This document shows positions 58,484 to 64,000 of a stretch of DNA of 64,000 nt, piece by piece. This DNA is from Kaistella soli. Its GTDB lineage: Bacteria > Bacteroidota > Bacteroidia > Flavobacteriales > Weeksellaceae. Numbering within the stretch: the first letter of the stretch is position 1; each line of letters starts with the position of its first letter. Position numbers and translations under genes: made by a program. The DNA is taken from positions 372,001 through 436,000 of the forward strand of contig NZ_JAHOPF010000003.1 in NCBI RefSeq assembly GCF_019038595.1, given 5' to 3'. The notes below the pieces were generated by a model. It made no database searches and was not told the DNA's origin. It saw only the letters and a program-made list of their open reading frames with translations.

Positions 58484-58644
58484 CTTCTAAAATATTTGGA
58501 AAAAGTTAAAAAACAACAAATTGGTAAAAAATTGATAAAAATCATGAAAATAATTATGAATTAAATAATATGAAGCAAATAATATGGGTCGAATAAAAAT
58601 TTTAAAATTTAGCGCTCATTATTTAAAATAAATCTGACTGAAAT

Positions 58645-58674
58645 TTTGCTGCTGTTTAATATTAAATAACTTTG
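58645..58674 (+). promoter_or_regulatory. Promoter of pepE
   Basis: TTTG (58645-58648), 18-bp spacer, TAACTTTG (58667-58674), 16 nt before the ATG at 58691. Confidence 0.7.
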
Positions 58675-58690
58675 CGGATTTAATACCAAT

Positions 58691-59389
58691 ATGATCATGA
58701 ATGTCCTTTTAGCTTCCACTTCCACGCTTTTCGGCGGAAATTATCTAGAATATCTCACCGGCGAAATCAAAAATCTTTTTGAAGGAATAGACGAAATAAT
58801 TTTCATTCCTTTTGCAAGACCCGGCGGAATTTCACACGAAGAATATACTGCAAAGGCGCGAGAATTTTTTGCACAGCTTGGGATTAAGGTAAAAGGTTTG
58901 CATGAGTTTGATGATAAATCAGCGGCGGTAAATTCTGCAAAGGGATTTTTCACAGGTGGCGGCAATACCTTTCTTTTGGTGAAAACCCTGCATGAAGAAA
59001 ATCTGATGCAGCTTCTGAAAGAAAATGTAGAAAAAGGGAAACCTTATCTCGGATGCAGTGCCGGATCCAATATCGGCGGACTGAATATGAAAACCACCAA
59101 CGATATGCCTATTGTTTATCCGCCAAGTTTTGAATGTATGGGCTTGGTTCCTTTCAATATCAATCCGCATTATCTTGATCCCAATCCGGATCTGCATCAT
59201 AATGGCGAAACCAGGGAAACGCGAATTAAAGAATTTTTAACTCAAAACGACACCAAAGTGATCGGGCTTCGCGAAGGAAACTGGATCCGGAAGATTGGCA
59301 GCAAAATTACAGTCGAAGGAAATGAGCTGACCCGGATTTTCGAAAAAGACAAAGAACCGTATGAAATAAATCCCGGAACGGAGCTTTAA
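58691..59389 (+). CDS. pepE: Dipeptidase E (peptidase S51 family)
   Basis: 232 residues. FTGGGNTFLLVKTL and GCSAGSNIGGLNM (catalytic Ser in GCSAGS, about residue 123) are the S51 hallmarks, with NPHYLDPNPDLHHNGETRETRI carrying the His and Glu. The family cleaves Asp-X dipeptides in the cytoplasm. A second ATG 6 nt downstream could also serve as start. It converges on the thioesterase gene with almost no gap. Confidence 0.92.
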   Translation: MIMNVLLASTSTLFGGNYLEYLTGEIKNLFEGIDEIIFIPFARPGGISHEEYTAKAREFFAQLGIKVKGLHEFDDKSAAVNSAKGFFTGGGNTFLLVKTLHEENLMQLLKENVEKGKPYLGCSAGSNIGGLNMKTTNDMPIVYPPSFECMGLVPFNINPHYLDPNPDLHHNGETRETRIKEFLTQNDTKVIGLREGNWIRKIGSKITVEGNELTRIFEKDKEPYEINPGTEL

Positions 59390-59391
59390 AT

Positions 59392-59802
59392 TTATTTATG
59401 CCAGCTTTTTTCAATGATATTCATTAAAAAATCAGGACATTTCACCACTTTATTGGTTTTTGCATCAAGAAAAAACAGTGTGGTTTTGGCTTCCGTGATT
59501 TTCTGTTTAGAACTGTTATAAATTTCATATTCAAACTCGATCCGCACGCCGGGAATTTTTTTGATGTAAGTGTGAATCTCCAGAATCTGATCATACAAAG
59601 CAGGCTTCAAATACTTAATGCTGAACTCCGAAACAGGTAACCATATGCCCTGATTTTCAATCTCATCATACGGAATTCCCAGCTCGCGAAACAGCTCCAC
59701 TCTGGCCACTTCAAAATACTCTGCGTAGTTTCCGTAGTAAACATATTTCATGGGATCGGTTTCGCTGTAACGTACTCGTATTGAGTGTGTTGTGTGTATC
59801 AT
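59392..59802 (-). CDS. Acyl-CoA thioesterase (YbgC-like, hotdog fold)
   Basis: 136 residues from ATG 59802. RVRYSETDPMKYVYYGNYAEYFEVARVE has the YbgC-type Asp (TDPMKYV, about residue 15) and Tyr/His positions; the body fits the 4-hydroxybenzoyl-CoA thioesterase class. An in-frame TTG at 59826 is inside the -7 box. The stop lies 2 bp from the pepE stop. Substrate unknown. Confidence 0.9.
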   Translation of the reverse strand: MIHTTHSIRVRYSETDPMKYVYYGNYAEYFEVARVELFRELGIPYDEIENQGIWLPVSEFSIKYLKPALYDQILEIHTYIKKIPGVRIEFEYEIYNSSKQKITEAKTTLFFLDAKTNKVVKCPDFLMNIIEKSWHK

Positions 59803-59823
59803 AACAGTTTTAAAATAGTCATA

Positions 59824-59855
59824 CAAATATATTTTTTAATAATCAATAGCACAAA
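59824..59855 (-). promoter_or_regulatory. Promoter of the YbgC-like gene
   Basis: Minus strand: TTTG (59855-59852), 20-bp spacer, TATATTTG (59831-59824). Exact match to both boxes with the ideal spacing; leader about 18 nt. Confidence 0.75.
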
Positions 59856-59937
59856 AATTTTTTTAAGAAATTTAAAAATTCGATATTTGTCTTCCTGTCC
59901 AAAATCACAATTTGCCGGAAAAAATCGCTGAACAAAA

Positions 59938-61392
59938 ATGAATGAAAATTTAACTCTTATTTGGGAGAAGTGTCTACAGTTCATGAGGGATAACCTCAAT
60001 GCAGCAGAAGACAATACTGACCTTAAAAAACTCGAAAACTCTTTTGATTTACTCTTCGATAATGTGCGCCCGGTATCACTGGTAAGCAATAACCTTACAC
60101 TTTTGGTGCCCAGCGATTTTTATAAAGAATATATTGAGGACAATTACCTGTCTTTACTTTCGGCTGCACTGAAGAAGAATTTAGGAAAAGGCGTTAAGCT
60201 TTGGTATTCCGTTATGGAAAATAAGCCAAGCGGACAGGAACAGCCCATTACTATGAATGTTAAAGGTAAAAGTATTCCGACCCCAAAGGTTCAGGAGACT
60301 TTGCCGCCGTCATTTTCAGCAAACCTGATCAATCCTTTTGTGGTTCCGGGAATGAAGAAAGTAAATATTGATTCAAACCTGAAAGCCGATTTTTCTTTTG
60401 ACAATTATGTAGAAGGAGAAAGCAATAAATTTGCTTCTACCGTTGCAAAATCTATTGCGAAAAGACCTGGTGCAACCGCTTTTAATCCGCTGTTTTTATA
60501 CGGAGGTTACGGAGTTGGGAAAACCCACTTAGGACATGCTGTTGGTTTGGAAGTAAAAAATGCTTATCCGGACAAAGTTGTTCTGTATTTATCTTCAGAA
60601 AAATTCATCCAGCAATTCGTTTCAGCGGCGAAAGCACACAAGCAGACAGAGTTTGCGAATTTTTACCAAATGGTGGATGTTCTGATTATTGATGATATTC
60701 AGTTCCTTTCGGGAAAAAAATCTACTCAGGACAGTTTCTTCCATATTTTTGATTATCTGCACCAGAACGGAAAACAGATTATCCTTACTTCCGATAAAGC
60801 GCCGGTGGATATTCTTGATATTCAGGACAGAATTGTTTCCCGTTTCAAGTGGGGACTTTCTGCAGAAATCAAATCTCCGGATTTCGATACCAGAAGAAAA
60901 ATTATCGTTGACAAATTAAGCCGCGACGGAATCGTTTTAACGGAAGATATGCTTGATTTCCTTGCATCTGAAGTAAAAACCAACGTCCGGGAACTGATCG
61001 GAGTTATCAACTCGGTGATTGCATATTCTACGATTTATAAATCTGAATTAAGCCTTGAACTTTTAAAGGAAACCATTAATAAAATCGCGGCCAACCAGAA
61101 AAAAGTGATCAATATTCCTTATATTCAGGATGTGGTTTGCGAGTATTTCGGAATTCAGAGAGAGCAGCTTTTGTCAAAAACCCGAAAAAGAGAAATTGCT
61201 TTGCCAAGACAGTTAGCGATGTATTTTGCCAAAGAATTCACCAACGCTACTTTCACTAAAATCGGTGAAGAAATGGGCGGAAAAGATCACTCCACGGTAA
61301 TGTACGCTTGTGATACGATAAAAGATGTTTCAAAAATTGATAAAGAACTGAAAAAATACGTGAAAGAACTTACCGAGAAAATTAAACAGTAA
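59938..61392 (+). CDS. dnaA: Chromosomal replication initiator DnaA
   Basis: 484 residues. Domain I (1-90), linker, AAA+ domain III with FLYGGYGVGKTHLGHAVG (Walker A, about 185-202) and VLIIDDIQFLSG (Walker B), and domain IV with the DnaA-box binding signature GGKDHSTVMYACDTI (about 440-454). It starts replication at oriC. I saw no cluster of TTATNCACA-type boxes in the 135-bp gap upstream, so an origin next to dnaA is not shown here. The -7 box GATATTTG (59882-59889) is one base off. Confidence 0.97.
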   Translation: MNENLTLIWEKCLQFMRDNLNAAEDNTDLKKLENSFDLLFDNVRPVSLVSNNLTLLVPSDFYKEYIEDNYLSLLSAALKKNLGKGVKLWYSVMENKPSGQEQPITMNVKGKSIPTPKVQETLPPSFSANLINPFVVPGMKKVNIDSNLKADFSFDNYVEGESNKFASTVAKSIAKRPGATAFNPLFLYGGYGVGKTHLGHAVGLEVKNAYPDKVVLYLSSEKFIQQFVSAAKAHKQTEFANFYQMVDVLIIDDIQFLSGKKSTQDSFFHIFDYLHQNGKQIILTSDKAPVDILDIQDRIVSRFKWGLSAEIKSPDFDTRRKIIVDKLSRDGIVLTEDMLDFLASEVKTNVRELIGVINSVIAYSTIYKSELSLELLKETINKIAANQKKVINIPYIQDVVCEYFGIQREQLLSKTRKREIALPRQLAMYFAKEFTNATFTKIGEEMGGKDHSTVMYACDTIKDVSKIDKELKKYVKELTEKIKQ

Positions 61393-61415
61393 GTCCAGAT
61401 ACAATTTAAAATATA

Positions 61416-61447
61416 AAATGAAGAATAGCAATATTCTTCATTTTTCG
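61416..61447 (+). terminator. Terminator after dnaA
   Basis: AAATGAAGAATA (61416-61427) pairs with TATTCTTCATTT (61432-61443), then T residues. Confidence 0.87.
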
Positions 61448-61478
61448 TAATATTGCCCAACGCTCTAAACTAAAATTC

Positions 61479-61940
61479 ATGAAAATATTAGTCGTATGTC
61501 TCGGAAATATCTGCAGAAGCCCGCTTGCAGCAGGTATTCTGAAATCCAAACTTCCTGAAAGTTTTATCATCGATTCCGCCGGAACAATTTCTCAGCACGA
61601 AGGTGAACATCCGGACAAACGCGCCATTGCCACTGCTAAAAGTAACGGTATTGATATTTCAAAACAGCGCTCCAGACCTATCAGTAAGAAAGATTTTGAA
61701 GAATTTGATAAGATCTACTGCATGGATGTGAGTGTTTATGAAGATGTGATTTCGATGGCGAAAAATGATGAGCAGCGAAGCAAGGTTTCCCTGTTTTTAG
61801 AAGAAGCAGAAATTCCGGTCAACAACTATGAAGTTTTTGATCCTTACTGGAGCGAAATGGACGGTTTTGAAGAAGTTTATCAGCTTCTGAATGATGCTTC
61901 TGAAAAAATAAAAACTAAACTTTTAACTCCTAATTCATAA
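61479..61940 (+). CDS. Low-molecular-weight protein-tyrosine phosphatase
   Basis: 153 residues. The P-loop VVCLGNICRSPLAAGIL (about 4-20) has the catalytic Cys and Arg, and FDPYW (about 126) has the general-acid Asp. It removes phosphate from tyrosine; in bacteria it often regulates exopolysaccharide kinases, none of which is nearby. It lies 6 nt before the tetrapyrrole-methylase gene, probably in the same transcript. Confidence 0.95.
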   Translation: MKILVVCLGNICRSPLAAGILKSKLPESFIIDSAGTISQHEGEHPDKRAIATAKSNGIDISKQRSRPISKKDFEEFDKIYCMDVSVYEDVISMAKNDEQRSKVSLFLEEAEIPVNNYEVFDPYWSEMDGFEEVYQLLNDASEKIKTKLLTPNS

Positions 61941-61946
61941 ACGCGC

Positions 61947-62645
61947 ATGCTTTTCCTAATTCCTGCTTATCTGTCAGAAAATTCGCCCATAGAATATTTC
62001 GCGCCTTCAATCAAAGAATTCATTATTAAAACCGATTATTTCTTTGTAGAAAATGAAAAAACCGCAAGAAAAGTGATTAAGTTTTTCGCGCCAGAAAAAA
62101 AACAGGCCGATCTTAAGCTTTTTTTGCTTGACAAATATTCCACAAATGTTGATTTAAAAGAAGCCCAGAAACTGATGAAAAGCGGTCAGGATTTTGGTTT
62201 GCTTTCTGAAGCAGGGCTTCCCTGCATTGCAGATCCCGGAAATGTGATGGTGAAATGGAGTCATGAAAACAACATCAAAGTCATTCCGGTTAACGGGCCT
62301 TCGTCGATTATTCTTGCTTTAATTTCGAGTGGATTTAACGGACAGGAATTTACGTTCCACGGTTATCTGCCGATTGATAAAACCGAGAAGAAAGCGAAGA
62401 TTCATTTTCTGGAAAATCAGGTTCAGAAAACCGGTTATACGCAGATATTTATGGAAACTCCTTACCGCAACAATCCTCTTTTTGAAGATCTCTGCAGATT
62501 TCTTTCTCCCAATACCAAACTCTGTATTGCTGCAAATATTAATGATCCTGAAAACGAATTCATCAAAACTTTGAGTATTAAAGAATGGCAGAAAAACAAG
62601 CCCGAACTCCATAAAATTCCGGCGGTTTTCGTTCTCGGGAAATAA
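61947..62645 (+). CDS. Tetrapyrrole-methylase-family SAM methyltransferase (RsmI-like)
   Basis: 232 residues. FLIPAYLSENSPIEYFAP at the start and FGLLSEAGLPCIADPGNVMVKWSHE (about 90-115) are the RsmI/tetrapyrrole methylase core, then GPSSIILALISSGFNGQEFTFHGYLP and FMETPYRN. In RsmI it methylates C1402 ribose of 16S rRNA. The sequence lacks the long C-terminal part of some RsmI proteins and looks like the divergent Bacteroidetes type, so the target is uncertain. It is the last gene of a short operon. Confidence 0.85.
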   Translation: MLFLIPAYLSENSPIEYFAPSIKEFIIKTDYFFVENEKTARKVIKFFAPEKKQADLKLFLLDKYSTNVDLKEAQKLMKSGQDFGLLSEAGLPCIADPGNVMVKWSHENNIKVIPVNGPSSIILALISSGFNGQEFTFHGYLPIDKTEKKAKIHFLENQVQKTGYTQIFMETPYRNNPLFEDLCRFLSPNTKLCIAANINDPENEFIKTLSIKEWQKNKPELHKIPAVFVLGK

Positions 62646-62710
62646 AGTTTAACTTCCTTTAACAGCCGATTTGCACTATTGTTGACGCTGGTAGAGGAAA
62701 TTAAATTATC

Positions 62711-63088
62711 ATGTCAGACAAAAAATTAGCGGGTCTTTGGCTTGACCAGAGCAAAGCAGTAGTAGTAAAGAATCACGACGCACAGAACGCTTTTAAATTT
62801 TTCCTCTGTTCGCCCTTAAAAGCGACAGTTCAGCACGGAAATTCCAGTGAGAATGCTGAAAACAATGCGGAACAGACCAATAAAGCAAAATATTTTAAAG
62901 AGATTTCACATCTTTTAACGAATTCTGAGGAGGTTTACGTTACCGGTCCGGGAAAAATTCAGGAAGAATTTAAAGCTTATCTGCATGATACAGCGCAGTT
63001 TAAAAATCTGAAAATCACCTTGGATACCGCGCAGCACATGAGTGATGAGGAAGTTTTGGAGACAGTGAAAAAACATTTTGGGGAATAA
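62711..63088 (+). CDS. Small protein resembling bacterial eRF1-like (baeRF) family
   Basis: 125 residues without signal peptide. AGLWLDQSKAVVVKN at the N-terminus and SEEVYVTGPGKIQEEFKAYL (about 75-95) resemble short eRF1 domain-like proteins with unknown role in translation. No catalytic GGQ is visible. The middle has a Asn/Glu-rich stretch (NSSENAENNAEQ) that is probably disordered. Function unknown; the family call is tentative. Confidence 0.7.
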   Translation: MSDKKLAGLWLDQSKAVVVKNHDAQNAFKFFLCSPLKATVQHGNSSENAENNAEQTNKAKYFKEISHLLTNSEEVYVTGPGKIQEEFKAYLHDTAQFKNLKITLDTAQHMSDEEVLETVKKHFGE

Positions 63089-63118
63089 TATAATTCATTT
63101 AAGTTGTTCTCGCCCGGT

Positions 63119-63592
63119 TTAATACTTAATGCCGATTTTTTTCAGAATAAAATGCAAAAGCCAAACCGGACCGATAAGCAGAAACTGCAGATCTTTCAGG
63201 AAACTCGGTTTCTTGCCTTCAATTTTATGGCCGTAAAACTGGCCAATCCATGACAGGATAAAAACAGCCACAAAAACAATCCAGGACCGGTGTTCAAACT
63301 GAGCATTTACAAAATACACCAAATGTTCCAATAAAAACATCAGAACGATCATCATTAAAGCGATGCGCCATGATAATCTGAAATAGAACACGCTCACTAG
63401 AAATATCGCAATCAAAGAAACGATGCTTATTGCTCCGAAATATCTCACAAAGAAATGCGGTGCAGGAATGAGAGATATAAATCCTAATATTGACCAGAAG
63501 ATTAAGGGTACACAAATCCAGTGGATGGTTTTATTGGTGTGGTTCTGGTGGCTTTCGGCATATTCGGCAAAGAGCTGATCTATTTTTCTCAT
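63119..63592 (-). CDS. Mpo1-like (DUF962) membrane protein
   Basis: 157 residues from ATG 63592 (a GTG at 63601 is an alternative). RKIDQLFAEYAESHQNHTN followed by KTIHWICVPLIFWSILGF, and the C-terminal SWIGQFYGHKIEGKKPSFLKDL, are the DUF962/Mpo1 signature. Four hydrophobic segments. In yeast Mpo1 is a 2-hydroxy fatty acid dioxygenase that uses Fe2+ and His residues, such as the conserved H here. In bacteria it is less studied. Confidence 0.9.
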   Translation of the reverse strand: MRKIDQLFAEYAESHQNHTNKTIHWICVPLIFWSILGFISLIPAPHFFVRYFGAISIVSLIAIFLVSVFYFRLSWRIALMMIVLMFLLEHLVYFVNAQFEHRSWIVFVAVFILSWIGQFYGHKIEGKKPSFLKDLQFLLIGPVWLLHFILKKIGIKY

Positions 63593-63624
63593 GATATTCA
63601 CGGTTTTTATCGGTGATTAAAAAT

Positions 63625-63659
63625 AAAAAAAGATTTTGAGATATTTCAAAATCTTTTTT
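63625..63659 (-). terminator. Terminator after metG
   Basis: AAAAAGATTTTGA-type arm pairs with TCAAAATCTTTTT; both strands have A/T runs, so it could work in both directions. Confidence 0.85.
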
Positions 63660-63663
63660 CATG

Positions 63664-63691
63664 ATGAAGGCGCCGGAAAATGAAGGCGCCG
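63664..63691 (+). repeat. Two 12-nt direct repeats carrying GGCGCC
   Basis: ATGAAGGCGCCG occurs at 63664-63675 and 63680-63691, between the metG stop and its terminator. GGCGCC also opens the class B repeats, so this could be a decayed copy. Confidence 0.4.
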
Positions 63692-63710
63692 AAGGCAAGT
63701 TCTTAAGGTT

Positions 63711-64000
63711 TTATCCGATTTCTATTCCGTTTTCTACGGTTTCATCAGGCGTTACAAAAACTAATTTTCCCTCTGAATTATTTGTTAAAAGCAACATTCC
63801 CTGAGATTCGATGCCGCGGATTTTTCTGGGCGCAAGGTTCAGTAAGATCATCACCTGTTTGCCGACACATTCTTCCGGGGTAAAACTTTCAGCAACTCCA
63901 GATACTACAGTTCTTACATCAACACCAGTGTCTACAGAGAATTTCAGCAGTTTGTCTGCTTTTTCCACTTTTTCTGCCGTAAGGATGGTTGCGGTTCTTA
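63711..64000 (-). CDS. metG: Methionine-tRNA ligase, C-terminal tRNA-binding domain (partial)
   Basis: Only the 3' end of the gene is in the window; it continues beyond base 64000. The visible part of about 95 residues reads TATILTAEKVEKADKLLKF then VDVRTVVSGVAESF, QVMILLNLAPRKIRGIESQG and ends NGIEIG. This is the EMAP-II/Trbp111-like domain found at the C-terminus of many bacterial MetG proteins and lifts tRNA binding. A separate Trbp111 protein is possible, but the lead-in residues fit a fused MetG. Stop codon at 63711-63713. Confidence 0.85.
   Translation of the reverse strand, partial: RTATILTAEKVEKADKLLKFSVDTGVDVRTVVSGVAESFTPEECVGKQVMILLNLAPRKIRGIESQGMLLLTNNSEGKLVFVTPDETVENGIEIG

Noticed and set aside
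59803-59937. Replication origin between the YbgC-like gene and dnaA
   Set aside because: No cluster of DnaA boxes or AT-rich repeats visible in 135 bp; an origin may be elsewhere.
1-64000. CRISPR array, prophage or toxin-antitoxin pair
   Set aside because: No regularly spaced repeats, phage structural genes, integrase or typical paired small genes were found in the window.

Overview
The window looks like chromosome of a Flavobacteriia member, most likely in the Chryseobacterium/Kaistella/Epilithonimonas group (Weeksellaceae). The evidence is: gliding/type IX secretion genes (gldM end, gldN, a PorT/SprT-like gene); a secreted peptidase with a type IX sorting tail; Bacteroidetes-type promoters (-7 box TAnnTTTG, sometimes with a -33 TTTG); almost no Shine-Dalgarno sequences; a tRNA without encoded CCA; and low GC. 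No prophage, CRISPR array, insertion sequence or plasmid gene was seen. Apart from dispersed intergenic repeats, this is housekeeping and stress-response chromosome. Genus assignment is inference from family resemblance, not from a search.

Layout. 1-2.7 kb: end of gldM, gldN, an FAD oxidoreductase, tRNA-Ser(GGA). 2.9-11.5 kb: asparaginase, TrmH, tsaD-rsmE, and a giant TamB-like gene whose start lies 4 bp from the divergent tsaD start. 11.6-14.6 kb: Lrp regulator, an Rrf2 (NsrR/IscR-like) regulator with the iron-sulfur repair gene ric behind a palindrome, and a secreted barrel-like protein. 14.8-18.2 kb: split transketolase and a sodium:solute symporter. 18.5-26.2 kb: an eight-gene minus-strand stress block (GNAT, OsmC, catalase, pirin, luciferase-like oxidoreductase, NAD(P)-binding protein, pirin, DHA2-type MFS pump). 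26.3-35 kb: asnB, an RsmB-type methyltransferase, YjdM/PhnA-like protein, orphan ABC ATPase, YceI lipoprotein, alaS. 35-43 kb: GNAT, metallophosphoesterase, FabH-like synthase, the operon hypothetical-ubiE-porT, then coiled-coil gene-zapA-structured RNA-rny. 43-52 kb: thioesterase, ArsC-like, small secreted Zn-type protein, Hsp20, gcvT, idi, HAD-serA, mscL, nnr, yidD-lgt. 52-64 kb: rarA, secreted M1 peptidase, pheA, GH43-like secreted protein, stress protein, pepE, thioesterase, dnaA, LMW phosphatase, RsmI-like methylase, small eRF1-like protein, Mpo1-like protein, and the 3' end of metG.

How genes work together. gldM/gldN and PorT belong to the type IX secretion/gliding machinery, and the M1 aminopeptidase is a probable client. 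The Rrf2 regulator probably controls ric in a nitric-oxide/Fe-S repair response. ubiE (menaquinone methylation) shares an operon with porT. The zapA-RNA-rny locus joins division, a likely 6S-type RNA and RNase Y.

The most interesting non-genic signals are: (i) a structured RNA of about 180 nt after zapA that looks like a 6S RNA; (ii) a family of intergenic repeats with variable hairpins (four copies in two subclasses, one compensatory base change); (iii) several genes whose -7 box ends only 4-7 nt before the start codon, predicting leaderless mRNAs; and (iv) a recurrent annotation trap in which the TTG inside a promoter box is an in-frame false start codon. I did not find a clearly new multi-gene system.
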